Shown here piece after piece: positions 34,192 to 42,692 of a stretch of 64,000 nucleotides of DNA. A model generated the notes under the pieces. It was not told where the DNA came from and searched no databases. It was given only the letters and a program-made list of their open reading frames with translations. Numbering within the stretch: position 1 is the first letter of the stretch; each line of letters begins with the position of its first letter. Location of the stretch: NCBI GenBank assembly GCA_034722275.1, contig JAYENW010000012.1:109028-173027 (forward strand), read 5' to 3'. A program made the translations under genes and the position numbers. This DNA is from M55B177 sp034722275. Its GTDB lineage: Bacteria > Chloroflexota > Dehalococcoidia > GIF9 > AB-539-J10.

Positions 34192-35333
34192 TAGATTGCT
34201 CCATCAACCAGTTCTGCGACATCCCTAATCTCAGGGAGGCCTTCTTCCTCCATGCTGAGAAGGCTATCATCAAAATTAAGCAGACAGTAGGGACAAGCAA
34301 CAGCCAGCACCTCTGCACCCACCTCAAGGGCCTGTCCTATACGGAGGTCGGAGAGCCTCTCACCTTTCTTGGTATCCATCCAAATCCTCCCGCCACCCCC
34401 CCCACAACAGAGACTATCCTCGTGGGAGTCAGGAAGCTCAATGAGCTCCAGTCCTGGAATACTCTGCAGCACTCTCCTCGGCTCCTCATATATTTTATTA
34501 TGGCGCCCCAGATAACAGGGGTCATGGTAGGCAACCTTTTTACCAAGGGCTTTCACCGGTTTTATTCTTCCCTCTTGAATCAGTTCAGCCAGTAATTGCG
34601 TGGAATGGATTACCTCAAAATCGCCCCCAAGCGCGGGGTATTCATTCTTGAAGGTGTGGTAGCAGTGAGGAGACGAAACAAGGATCTTGTGGACGCCATG
34701 ACGTTTGAAGGCCTCGATATTAGCCTGAGCCAAGCTTTGAAAAAGCTCCTCCTCACCTACCTTGCGAATACTTTCCCCACAACAATTTTCCTCAGGCCCC
34801 AGGATTCCAAAATCGATCCCGGCCTTCTTTAATATGCTAACTGTAGCCAGGGCTATTCTTCTAGCCCGTGGGTCATAGGCCGGGGTGCAGCAGGGGAAAA
34901 AAAGAAATTCTGTATCCGGGGTGAAAGTCTTCACCCCCAAACCCTGGGCCCAATCTGCTCTCTGCTCCCGCGCCTCCCCCCAGGGGTTCCCCATCGCTGC
35001 CAGGCTGGTTATGGCAGCCTTGAGGCTTTTCGGAATCGCACCCCATTGTGTCCCTATGCGCCGCAATGCCCTGACAATATCAATAATCTCGACCTTACGG
35101 GGACAGTGTTCTACACAGTCGCCGCAGGTAGCACAAAGCCAAATCTCCTCGTTCTCAAGTTCCACCAGGCCAAGCTGGGTTTGATGAATGAGCTTTCGGG
35201 TGGTGAAGCTGCGCACCAGATTCCAGGGGCAGATAGCAGTACAAAGCCCACACTGGTAACAAGAGTTTAGAGCTTCTCCGCCAGCCGCAATCACGGCTTC
35301 CGTTGCTTCACTGAGCGGATTTGCGACGGTCAT
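34191..35333 (-). CDS. HdrC-HdrB fusion-type (Fe-S) protein
   Basis: A 380-residue protein. N-terminal HdrC-like part with two [4Fe-4S] motifs (CYQCGLCTAICPW near 25, CATCGDCVEHCPR near 67); C-terminal HdrB-like part with two CCG repeats (FPCCTPAYDP...CCGES and YHDPCYLGRHN...CCGGGGGR). HdrB CCG domains hold noncubane clusters that reduce disulfides or act as electron bifurcation exits. It is sandwiched between FrhB-like and HdrA-like genes with almost no gaps (5 nt and an overlap), so these products should form one complex. HdrD or GlpC-type membrane partners are not seen. Confidence 0.88.
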   Translation of the reverse strand: MTVANPLSEATEAVIAAGGEALNSCYQCGLCTAICPWNLVRSFTTRKLIHQTQLGLVELENEEIWLCATCGDCVEHCPRKVEIIDIVRALRRIGTQWGAIPKSLKAAITSLAAMGNPWGEAREQRADWAQGLGVKTFTPDTEFLFFPCCTPAYDPRARRIALATVSILKKAGIDFGILGPEENCCGESIRKVGEEELFQSLAQANIEAFKRHGVHKILVSSPHCYHTFKNEYPALGGDFEVIHSTQLLAELIQEGRIKPVKALGKKVAYHDPCYLGRHNKIYEEPRRVLQSIPGLELIELPDSHEDSLCCGGGGGRIWMDTKKGERLSDLRIGQALEVGAEVLAVACPYCLLNFDDSLLSMEEEGLPEIRDVAELVDGAI

Positions 35334-35338
35334 AGCTC

Positions 35339-36457
35339 CTAAGTCTCTGCCTCTCTAAAGCTAGCCAGTGGTATCTCCTCTTCCAGGCTCCTGCCGGGGG
35401 CATATTTAAGTGCCTGCTGTACTCCCTCCCCTACAGCTTGAAAAAGGGTCGTCAGGGGGAGCGCGCGGGGACAGGCACTCTCACACATTCCACAGCCCAC
35501 GCAGGAGGCTGCCACATGGTTGAGTCGGGTCAAATGATAAAGAAGTATCTCCGTAGGCATTCGCAGCGGATCCTCACGCTCCACCCAGCGGAAATAGCGC
35601 TCAGATTCGGGTTCGAAGGTGTCAGTGCGGAAGAAGCACACACGGCAATAACAAATTGGGCAGGCGGATGAACAAGCATAGCAGCGAGTACAAGTAGCCA
35701 GACAATCAGAAAAGTCAACTATGCTTCCCATTTTCTCTCGAAACCCAGCGAAGACTTGTTCCCGTACTTCTGTGCGACTCGCCACCAATTTGGTGACTAT
35801 CTCTTGACGACCAGGAGCTTCCTTCACCTCCAAGCCGAGCTTCTCCGCCATTTCACTTTCCAGGCTGACGAAAACTCCCTTCTCTTCTTCAAAGAGACCG
35901 AGGATGATATCCGCCAAGACAGGGATAAAAGAGTTGCACATTTTGCAGGCCTGACGCAAGGATATTGGCAAGGAAGTGGTGCCCGGTTCAACTATGGCCC
36001 GGCGCATATCCGCCAGTATCCTTGCCCCTTTCTCCTCTGAGGTGCCCTCCATTTCATCCATGAGCTTGGCATAGTCCTCCACCTCATAGGTTCCCAGACA
36101 ATCAGTCCCAATGATGATGAGATTTTCTAAGCTGGCCTGTCCCAATTTGACCAGTTCAACGAGAGCTCGGATTTCGCAGGGTTTAAGGACGACCCCCAGC
36201 TTCTTCTTAGGCTTGTCACCGGTGAGTTGGGAGACGATGGCAGCAGAATTCATGGGCATCACCGGGGAGAATGGATTGGCTTTATCGAGATGAGACGGAT
36301 CCTTTACCAAAGTCTGAGCCAGAGTGCGGCCGTGCGAGAACTCTTGAGGCACCAACAAATAATCAACAATCCCCTTTTCTAAAAGCTTTCCCAGGAAACT
36401 CCTTAAAGTTCCTAGAATGTCTCCCTTTTCCGCTTTTAGAACCGTCTCTACCTTCAT
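35339..36457 (-). CDS. FrhB/FdhB-like flavin and iron-sulfur protein
   Basis: A 372-residue protein. The first 240 residues resemble the coenzyme F420 hydrogenase/dehydrogenase beta-subunit family (LGVVLKPCEIRALVELVKLGQ, IIGTDCLGTYEVEDY). The rest has Cys-rich motifs (CLATCTRCYACSSACPICYC near 253 and CVGCGMCESACPR near 325). FrhB-like subunits carry FAD and pass electrons to hydride acceptors such as F420 or NAD(P). It lies between MvhD-like and HdrBC-like genes, which suggests that it is the dehydrogenase-type input of the Hdr-like complex. The actual electron donor is not deducible. Confidence 0.82.
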   Translation of the reverse strand: MKVETVLKAEKGDILGTLRSFLGKLLEKGIVDYLLVPQEFSHGRTLAQTLVKDPSHLDKANPFSPVMPMNSAAIVSQLTGDKPKKKLGVVLKPCEIRALVELVKLGQASLENLIIIGTDCLGTYEVEDYAKLMDEMEGTSEEKGARILADMRRAIVEPGTTSLPISLRQACKMCNSFIPVLADIILGLFEEEKGVFVSLESEMAEKLGLEVKEAPGRQEIVTKLVASRTEVREQVFAGFREKMGSIVDFSDCLATCTRCYACSSACPICYCRVCFFRTDTFEPESERYFRWVEREDPLRMPTEILLYHLTRLNHVAASCVGCGMCESACPRALPLTTLFQAVGEGVQQALKYAPGRSLEEEIPLASFREAET

Positions 36458-36466
36458 TATTAACCT

Positions 36467-36943
36467 CTATTTCTTGAGCTCAGATTCAATCTCAGGCAGA
36501 TGGAAACCAACAGTATCTTGCCAAACCTTCCAGGGCTTGCGCATCGGGTTGGGTCCCTTAGCCCGAATTTCAGCCACCATTTGATGTACCGTATCACTGA
36601 AGAGCTTCCCTTCGCTGGCATCAATCCAGCGCAACCAGACCCGGTCTTCATCAATACCCACCTGGCCGAGAATTTTTTTCAAAACCTGGACACGATGTTT
36701 AGCTTTGTAGTTTCCATCCTGATAATGGCAATTCCCCAGGTGACAGCCCGCGATGAGCACGCCATCCGCTCCATTGAGTAAAGCTTCAAGGACATAGACA
36801 GGATCAATAGAGCCACTGCACATAAAACGGACTACCCGTACATTTGCAGGATAGTGAAAACGGGAAGTCCCCGCAAGATCAGCACCTCTGTAGGCACACC
36901 AGTTGCAGAGGAAAGCCACTATCTTTGGCTCAAATTCAGCCAT
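36467..36943 (-). CDS. MvhD-type iron-sulfur protein (hydrogenase/Hdr linker)
   Basis: A 158-residue protein with the MvhD/FlpD family pattern: FLCNWCAYRGADLAG at the start, RFMCSGSID, and GCHLGNCHYQDGNY, the Cys set that ligates a [2Fe-2S] centre. MvhD passes electrons from a hydrogenase or dehydrogenase into HdrA. No hydrogenase subunits are visible; the next gene downstream is FrhB-like, so the donor is more likely NAD(P)H, F420 or formate-type chemistry than H2. Confidence 0.88.
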   Translation of the reverse strand: MAEFEPKIVAFLCNWCAYRGADLAGTSRFHYPANVRVVRFMCSGSIDPVYVLEALLNGADGVLIAGCHLGNCHYQDGNYKAKHRVQVLKKILGQVGIDEDRVWLRWIDASEGKLFSDTVHQMVAEIRAKGPNPMRKPWKVWQDTVGFHLPEIESELKK

Positions 36944-36997
36944 CTCTTACCTTATGACAAAATTCACATGGCCCATAAAAACTATCGTGGAGATGAG

Positions 36998-37312
36998 CTA
37001 CCTCGCACCATACAAAAGCTTCCACCCATCTGAAAAGGAAATAGCTCCTGGCTCACAAGCGGCTACACAGGGTGCAGGTTGCTCACCATAGCCAGGCTTG
37101 CACGGAGCACAATCATATCTTGTTTTCTTGCGCTCCTCAGTTTTTACCTTGGCCACAGATTCCTCGCGAAAAGGGTCATATTCATCCTCACCCACTTCCA
37201 ATATCTTTCCAGGGCAAACCTCTACGCACTTGCCACAACCATCACACTTATCGGTATCAATAAAAATATACCAATGACCCGAGCCATCATTGAACCCATA
37301 GGAAGCTATCAT
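36998..37312 (-). CDS. bzdM: Ferredoxin, BzdM-like, presumed electron donor to benzoyl-CoA reductase
   Basis: A 104-residue protein with a first [4Fe-4S] motif CDGCGKCVEVCPGK and a second, spaced-out one (CAPCKPGYGEQPAPCVAACEPGA). The insertion in the second motif is seen in ferredoxins linked to ATP-dependent aromatic CoA reductases. It sits 3 nt after the bzdQ-like gene, the position of bzdM in Azoarcus (bzdNOPQM). Proposed role: low-potential electron carrier from the Hdr-like complex to BzdPQ. Confidence 0.82.
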   Translation of the reverse strand: MIASYGFNDGSGHWYIFIDTDKCDGCGKCVEVCPGKILEVGEDEYDPFREESVAKVKTEERKKTRYDCAPCKPGYGEQPAPCVAACEPGAISFSDGWKLLYGAR

Positions 37313-37315
37313 CCT

Positions 37316-38260
37316 TTATGCCTTTCTAGCGCTCTTTGCCTTTCCTCTCTCAATCAAAGCCCTGCCAAAGAGAGCAGCCCCTATACCACCAGCAATTTGA
37401 GTATCAAAGGGAATACCGGCATCGCGCATTTCCTTTCTATACCATACCCTATCCATCGTCGTAAATCCCAGGTCCTCCTCCAATCGCTTTACCACTCCTT
37501 CATTCTTAGCTATACCACCAGTGATGACAAATTTTTCCTCCACTCCTACGCGGTTCAACAATTCCATTATGCGGTGCGCCATGGCAGTGCAGTAAGCAGC
37601 CATAATTTCATTCTCGGGTTCCCCTTCTTCCAGTAAACCAATAACTTCGGTCTTGGCGAAGACGACACAGGTACTGCTTATCGTTGGTGGTTTCTTTTCA
37701 AGCTGGAAAGAGCGCGAACCAATTTCCCATACAGGAACTCCTATGAGGTCAGCAAATACCTCCATGCCACGACCGGTGCCAGCAGCGCATTTATCATTCA
37801 TCATAAACTTCAAGACCATGCCCTTTTCATCACAATGGATAGCCTTACAGTCCTGACCTCCCATGTCCATAACAGTTCTCACTTCCGGCCCATACATATA
37901 GTTGGCACCACGGGCATGACAGGCGATTTCAGTTATTGCCCGCTGTGCCATGGGCACATTCACTCTTCCATAACCAGTTCCAATACAATAATCAAAGTTA
38001 TCCACCGTCATGTCGCTTCCTTCCAAAGCCATGTTTACACCCTTCCAGGCACTCTCAGGGCTGTCCGAACCGGTGCGTGTGTTGCTGAAGGCATAAAGCT
38101 CGCCATCAACCATAATTACTGCCTGTGTGCTCACAGAACCAACATCAACACCAGCAGTGACTATCTTCCCTTTCTTCCAGTCAATCTTGGGGTTGACCCA
38201 CTTAGCCTCCGGCCACCTCCAGTATTCTATTTTCTTTTCCTCTGCCATCATTTCTGCCAT
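37316..38260 (-). CDS. bzdQ: Benzoyl-CoA reductase ATPase/activator subunit, BzdQ-like
   Basis: A 314-residue protein of the BadF/BadG/BcrA/BcrD ASKHA-ATPase family. ATP-site motifs: GVDVGSVSTQAVI, TGYGRVNV, DMGGQDCKAI, and GGIAKNEGV; [4Fe-4S] ligand regions CAAGTGRGM near 160 and TCVVFAKTEV near 198. The heterodimer of two such subunits bridges one cluster, hydrolyses ATP and drives electrons into the catalytic subunits. Size (short, about 314) and order after the 276-aa paralogue match BzdQ and not Thauera BcrA (about 440 aa). Confidence 0.9.
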   Translation of the reverse strand: MAEMMAEEKKIEYWRWPEAKWVNPKIDWKKGKIVTAGVDVGSVSTQAVIMVDGELYAFSNTRTGSDSPESAWKGVNMALEGSDMTVDNFDYCIGTGYGRVNVPMAQRAITEIACHARGANYMYGPEVRTVMDMGGQDCKAIHCDEKGMVLKFMMNDKCAAGTGRGMEVFADLIGVPVWEIGSRSFQLEKKPPTISSTCVVFAKTEVIGLLEEGEPENEIMAAYCTAMAHRIMELLNRVGVEEKFVITGGIAKNEGVVKRLEEDLGFTTMDRVWYRKEMRDAGIPFDTQIAGGIGAALFGRALIERGKAKSARKA

Positions 38261-38275
38261 TATTTTACCTCCTAA

Positions 38276-39106
38276 TTAAGCTTTCCCTTCTTCATATCTT
38301 TCTTTCTCCACCACTTTTGCCTCTACTTTCTCTGCCGTCACTCCAGCAGATGCCGCCAGGGCTGCCCCCAAGGCACCAACATAGTCAGGGTCTTGCGGCA
38401 CCTTGACATCCTTTGCCAAATCCTTTTTCAAGGACTCTACAAAGCCAACATTGTTAGCTACGCCGCCAATCATGGTTATATCATCCTCCAGCCCTACAAT
38501 GCGAGCCACCGAACCAATTCTTCCCGCTATGGCATCGTGCACTGCCCTGGCGATATCCATCTTCGGCGTTTTAGCATGAATCAGCGAAACTACCTCAGAC
38601 TCGCCAAAAACGGCACATTGGGCATTCATGGCTACGGCATGCGTGGACTCGAGTGACAACTTTGCCATCTCCTCCACCGGTATCTCCAGCGCCCTGGCCA
38701 TAGTGTCAACGAACGTGCCCGTCCCGGCGGCGCATTTCTCATTTACGGCAAAGTCCAGGACTTTCCCTTCAGCACTGATTTTTATCGCCCTTCCCTCTTC
38801 ACCTCCAACATCAATAATGGTCCTTGCCGTAGGGATAAGCTTATGTGTTCCTCTGGCATCGGCAGAGGCATCGGCAATGACGCCCTGCGCAAAGGCAGCT
38901 CTGTCACCAGCACTACCAGTAGCTACCACACGCTCGACATCTTCCCTCTTTAAGCCAGCTTTCTTAATTACTTCGCTGTACACTTGTTCCGCAGATTCAG
39001 CTTTTTTTATTCCTGCTGGCATCGCACCCTTCGCCAACATTGTGCCATCTTTCATAATGACGGCATGAACATTTTTGCCACCTATATCTATTCCGGCAAC
39101 TATCAT
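38276..39106 (-). CDS. bzdP: Benzoyl-CoA reductase ATPase/activator subunit, BzdP-like
   Basis: A 276-residue ASKHA-fold ATPase: GIDIGGKNVHAVI at the start, ATGSAGDRAAF, DVGGEEGRAI, CAAGTGTFVDTM with the cluster ligand, AQCAVFGESEVVSL, and GGVANNVGFVESL. It pairs with the BzdQ-like subunit to couple ATP hydrolysis to electron transfer. The Gly-rich nucleotide loops and both Cys sites are intact, so the pair should be active. AAGGAGG lies before the ATG. Confidence 0.9.
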   Translation of the reverse strand: MIVAGIDIGGKNVHAVIMKDGTMLAKGAMPAGIKKAESAEQVYSEVIKKAGLKREDVERVVATGSAGDRAAFAQGVIADASADARGTHKLIPTARTIIDVGGEEGRAIKISAEGKVLDFAVNEKCAAGTGTFVDTMARALEIPVEEMAKLSLESTHAVAMNAQCAVFGESEVVSLIHAKTPKMDIARAVHDAIAGRIGSVARIVGLEDDITMIGGVANNVGFVESLKKDLAKDVKVPQDPDYVGALGAALAASAGVTAEKVEAKVVEKERYEEGKA

Positions 39107-39129
39107 CTTATTCCTCCTTATTAAAGTTT

Positions 39130-40455
39130 TTACTCCCTTAGCCGCTTAAGGCCCATGGTTTCAGTGACGAAAAGGTCAATGAGCCGCATAGTTCGCGCCT
39201 CATCAAACTCCCGGTCATCAGCCATGTTACCTTCATAGGTCATTACAGGGAAGCCCATATTTGCCAAAGCTAGCTTCATCTCCATCTGGTGCTGTGCTGT
39301 TCCCTCACAGCCGCGATTGAGATGAATCATAGCCGCATCGCACTTCCACTGCTTGGCTATTTTCTTCACCAGGTCATTTTTGATCCTGGCGCCATAAAAT
39401 GGAGCCCACATCAATTTGCCCCTGAGTTCTCCCTCCGCCAACAATCTCAAAGCCTGCTCTCTATTCTTAATGGTTATGCCCTGCTCTTCGAGCGTCTTAT
39501 ACGGCTTGAGGTTTCCCTCTTCGTCAATTCTCCACCAACCGACGAGGGAGAAGGTATAAAGGCTGCCAATGGAAACTACACCATATTTCTCCATATACCT
39601 TAAGACTCTCAGGAATCCCCAGGGGGGCTGGCTATCACCCATTATGCGACAAGACTCATCGCCAACAGCGGCAATCTTATTAGCCACCCTATCCTTTACT
39701 TCGGGATACAGCTCTTTCTCATAGAAATCGGCAAAATCATCATTTGACTTTTCCAGAGTTCCAAACACGTATAAAGAGTACATACTCTTTTCATCCAGAG
39801 GAGCCGGGATAGCCTGATTAAGCTCACACACTTTGGACCAGTAGCAGGCAGAGCGATAGGTATTCTCGACCTTACGAGCTAGCTTTTCATCATCAATTTT
39901 CCTCCCGGTGGTTTTCTCCAGAAATTCAATGCCATCATAAAGCTGCTCCGCCACATAATCTATCTGGCGGTCACCTATTTTGTAGAAAGGACCAGCACCA
40001 ACATCAAAACAGAAGTAAGGGACATCACCTCCTTCAAGCTCACCAGCTACCTGAAGCCACTTAGCATGTGAGCAGCAGATATGGTTCTGAAAGATGAAAT
40101 CAGCCTTAGGCCATTTCCCGCCGAAAGCGAATTCATCAAGCACTATTGAGCCCCAATAGCTGCGCATATAAGCACATAAGTCTTTAGCGCAGCCCCACTT
40201 CCCTTCAGCAGCCTCTTGATACTTTCTCTGGATTGCAGGAACAGCTCCACAGCTTGCTCCATAAGGCTCCTCAGTGAGAGGCCGCACTTCACCCTCAAGC
40301 GCTTCAGGAAGAGCATCAAATGACCAGGCGCCACCTTCCCAACGCAACCCGCCTCTTTCTCTACACTCTACATAATCCTTGTAATATTTCGTCCTCAGCT
40401 CCTTAGCCTTCCCCCAGCAATCCAAACGCTTAGTCTCATATTTTGTCTCAGCCAT
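39130..40455 (-). CDS. bzdO: Benzoyl-CoA reductase catalytic subunit, BzdO/BcrB-like
   Basis: ATG 40455 is used because AAGGAGGGAAAG lies directly upstream; the open frame extends 24 nt further. The 441-residue product belongs to the HgdB/BcrB family (2-hydroxyacyl-CoA dehydratase-like), with Cys ligands for a [4Fe-4S] centre, including NHICCSHAKWL near 135 and a Cys in LNRGCEGTAQHQ near 390. With BzdN it forms the ring-reducing core. Its length agrees with BzdO (about 450). Confidence 0.9.
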   Translation of the reverse strand: MAETKYETKRLDCWGKAKELRTKYYKDYVECRERGGLRWEGGAWSFDALPEALEGEVRPLTEEPYGASCGAVPAIQRKYQEAAEGKWGCAKDLCAYMRSYWGSIVLDEFAFGGKWPKADFIFQNHICCSHAKWLQVAGELEGGDVPYFCFDVGAGPFYKIGDRQIDYVAEQLYDGIEFLEKTTGRKIDDEKLARKVENTYRSACYWSKVCELNQAIPAPLDEKSMYSLYVFGTLEKSNDDFADFYEKELYPEVKDRVANKIAAVGDESCRIMGDSQPPWGFLRVLRYMEKYGVVSIGSLYTFSLVGWWRIDEEGNLKPYKTLEEQGITIKNREQALRLLAEGELRGKLMWAPFYGARIKNDLVKKIAKQWKCDAAMIHLNRGCEGTAQHQMEMKLALANMGFPVMTYEGNMADDREFDEARTMRLIDLFVTETMGLKRLRE

Positions 40456-40471
40456 CTTTCCCTCCTTATTG

Positions 40472-41629
40472 TTATACAAATAATTCCTTGGCCCTTATCT
40501 GTTCTAGAAAAGCTTCCACGCGAATACGGAATTGTCCCACAGGGACGGTAACCTCAAATTCAAGGAAGTAGCACGGGATGTCATTGCCTTCGAAATACCG
40601 TCTCAAACTGGGAATATCAAGCTCATGAGGGTCACAGAACTTTTGCTGCGTCAGGATTACCCCCTCGGCTCCAAATTCCTTCGCCAGCTTCAGGACATGA
40701 GGAAACCTCTTATGATCCAGCCCAGTTGGACCCCAGTCCTTACTGGGACAGGGTACTCGGTCACAGTAGCGGTTGGCAATGGCCTGAATACGGTCTTCGC
40801 CCGGAATAACCTCATCCCAGAAATACCTCGATCCAGTGCAATGGTCCTCGATGACAAAAGTTCCCCCGATTGATTCCACCATCTCCATGAAAGGTCTATC
40901 GTCATTTTCGCTGCCGACTACCATTAACCTGACTCCTGTCTCCCGGTCAACCTTCCGCTTGGGGAGCTCTTGTAAAAGTTTTTTCAGGAGTTCATTGTGT
41001 TCTCTTTTATCCATGAGCTGGCTCGCCCACACCATCGTCATGGCTTCCGCCCCGGTGATCGGTGGGTTATCCTGTTTGCGGAACTCATATACCTGCTTCA
41101 TCAGACGACGGTTTTCATTCATTATCTCGATGCCGCGGTCAAGATCGGCATCACTTATAGGTTTTACTCCCAGTTCTTCCACCGCTTTTTTGAATTCCAG
41201 AAGCTCACCGGCAAGGAATTTCTTCGCGCGTGGACTTCTCACCGCATTCGGCATGACCAGAAAGTACTTCCAGGGGGTGGGCACATGAAGTTCCCAGACA
41301 GCAAAGGCGTGGCGAGGATGAAGACATGACTGGGCGATCATAATTCCATCAAGGTAATCATCATATTTCCCCGCCAGACCCTGGTTTAAACAGTCACGGG
41401 AGAAAGGACACCACATATCAAACATATGCGGTGTCGCCAGCCCGGGTGGCTCATGAGTGCCTAGAACACGGACGGGGAGAATATTTGCGGCATAAAGAAC
41501 TTCCTCAGGGACATAGGTGCAGAAATAGGCAACTACTTCTCCTCCTGTCCTTTTCTTCCAATCCCTGGCATAATCATGCCGCTTCTCCCACACCTCCTTG
41601 AATTTTTCCAACGGTTCTAATGGCTCCAT
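40472..41629 (-). CDS. bzdN: Benzoyl-CoA reductase catalytic subunit, BzdN/BcrC-like
   Basis: A 385-residue HgdB/BcrC-family protein. Cys37, Cys74 and Cys80 (YFCTYVPEEVLYAA and WCPFSRDCLNQGL) and CLHPRHAF near 102 are the conserved segments. A later CTGSRYFWDEV and KFCDPHELD also match the family. It shares the active site with BzdO and binds the acyl-CoA. The four genes follow the order N-O-P-Q-M with short gaps, so this is a class I (ATP-dependent) Azoarcus-type enzyme reducing benzoyl-CoA to cyclohexa-1,5-diene-1-carboxyl-CoA. Confidence 0.9.
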   Translation of the reverse strand: MEPLEPLEKFKEVWEKRHDYARDWKKRTGGEVVAYFCTYVPEEVLYAANILPVRVLGTHEPPGLATPHMFDMWCPFSRDCLNQGLAGKYDDYLDGIMIAQSCLHPRHAFAVWELHVPTPWKYFLVMPNAVRSPRAKKFLAGELLEFKKAVEELGVKPISDADLDRGIEIMNENRRLMKQVYEFRKQDNPPITGAEAMTMVWASQLMDKREHNELLKKLLQELPKRKVDRETGVRLMVVGSENDDRPFMEMVESIGGTFVIEDHCTGSRYFWDEVIPGEDRIQAIANRYCDRVPCPSKDWGPTGLDHKRFPHVLKLAKEFGAEGVILTQQKFCDPHELDIPSLRRYFEGNDIPCYFLEFEVTVPVGQFRIRVEAFLEQIRAKELFV

Positions 41630-41656
41630 CTTTAAACCTCCCTTTTCTTAAAATTT

Positions 41657-42484
41657 CTAGTACGCATTAAATACCGAATCAAAATACTCGTTGGCCTTAC
41701 TGGCAAGCAGGTCATGATACTCACGAAATAGAGCAGCGGCTTGAGGCCGTAGCCAGTTCCTAGGCAGAAGTTCACCTGGCAAATCAGGGTCGAAGAAGGG
41801 GAACCTGCGGTATTCATGAATCAAATTAAACCTTTCCACAAAACATTCACTGGATTCAATAGGTTCACCGGCCTGGAGTCGCTCCAAATGATTTTCCAGC
41901 TTGGCCCGATATTTAGCCACGAAGCTGACATATCTATCATGTATTCTATCTAAATCCCAGCATTGAGATACTATCTTCTTGGCGCTGGTGAAGCCCTGGT
42001 GTTCTGCACTAAAGATTTGAACGCACTCCTTAACTTGCAGCTTATCTACCAGCACCGCCACTTCCCGGGATAAATCGTAAGGTGAAAGCCAGGTGGCTCC
42101 ACTTAAGGCACCATAGCCCATCCATCCTAACTCAAGACGTAAACGGTCCCGGACCTTCCTTCTTTGTTCTGGAATCGAGTAAGTAACAATGCTCCAGGCA
42201 CCATCCCAATGACTGTTTTTCCGCTGGAAAATACGCTGTGCTCCTTTAGTTACCAAGTCCCTCCCCTCCTCCGTCAGCGAATAGTAGCTTTTTTGTCCAT
42301 TTCGCCTCACTTTCAGCAAGCCGGAACGACACATTCGTGACACTGCTGACCTTATAGCCTGTTCCGACAAGCCAAAATTACCAAGCAACTTGATCAAGCT
42401 ACCAACTCCTATCTCCCCACTGCGATGCTGAACATAGTCACCGTACAGAGTAAGCATGATAGACTGAGGACGTACATATGTCAT
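41657..42484 (-). CDS. paaX: PaaX-family transcriptional repressor
   Basis: A 275-residue protein. The N-terminal winged helix resembles PaaX (RPQSIMLTLYGDYVQHRSGEIGVGSLIKLLGNFGLSEQAIRSAVSRMCRSGLL) and the central part is PaaX-like (WSIVTYSIPEQRRKVRDRLRLELGWMGYGALSGATWLSPYD). PaaX repressors respond to phenylacetyl-CoA, an intermediate of the very pathway encoded here. The gene opens the bzd operon, and its own promoter carries the composite operator. There is no Shine-Dalgarno in the 26-nt leader, and the TGACATAT box runs into the start codon, so low, autoregulated synthesis is expected. Confidence 0.9.
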   Translation of the reverse strand: MTYVRPQSIMLTLYGDYVQHRSGEIGVGSLIKLLGNFGLSEQAIRSAVSRMCRSGLLKVRRNGQKSYYSLTEEGRDLVTKGAQRIFQRKNSHWDGAWSIVTYSIPEQRRKVRDRLRLELGWMGYGALSGATWLSPYDLSREVAVLVDKLQVKECVQIFSAEHQGFTSAKKIVSQCWDLDRIHDRYVSFVAKYRAKLENHLERLQAGEPIESSECFVERFNLIHEYRRFPFFDPDLPGELLPRNWLRPQAAALFREYHDLLASKANEYFDSVFNAY

Positions 42485-42545
42485 TAAAATGATATTGCGT
42501 TATTCTTACGCTATATATAATAATCTATATATCATTTTTTGTCAA
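42476..42545 (-). promoter_or_regulatory. Promoter plus PaaX-type composite operator of paaX-bzd operon
   Basis: On the minus strand: -35 TTGACA (42540-42545), 17-bp spacer, -10 TATTAT (42517-42522), GCGT-N7-ACGC inverted repeat at 42497-42511 over the expected start site, then TGACATAT at 42476-42483 overlapping the paaX ATG. It is the best-formed of three copies (others at 15324-15393 and 27715-27785). The location in front of paaX is typical of autorepression. Confidence 0.75.
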
Positions 42546-42611
42546 TACCTGGCTAAGATTGTTCATCAAAAATTTTAATATTTTTCAATTGGATAGCAAA
42601 ATAATCTTCCC

Positions 42612-42650
42612 AAAAACAACAGCCCCACTTCTCAGAAGTGTGGCTGTTGT
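42612..42650 (-). terminator. Rho-independent terminator between oah and paaX
   Basis: On the minus strand CAACAGCCACACTTCT pairs with AGAAGTGGGGCTGTTG (one mismatch region), followed by a run of T. It separates the thiolase-DUF35-had-oah operon from the paaX promoter, so the two operons are independent. Confidence 0.8.
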
Positions 42651-42692
42651 GCTCTTTCCAGCTAAATTGCGAAACTCCCTGAACGCCAGCGC

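Noticed and set aside
37316..41629. 2-hydroxyacyl-CoA dehydratase with activator
   Set aside because: Same superfamily, but two different ATPase subunits, the N-O-P-Q-ferredoxin order and the neighbouring had, oah and dch genes identify benzoyl-CoA reductase.
42485..42692. An extra small gene between oah and paaX
   Set aside because: The interval is filled by the terminator and promoter/operator; the open plus-strand frame there is antisense to the oah end and has no start signal.
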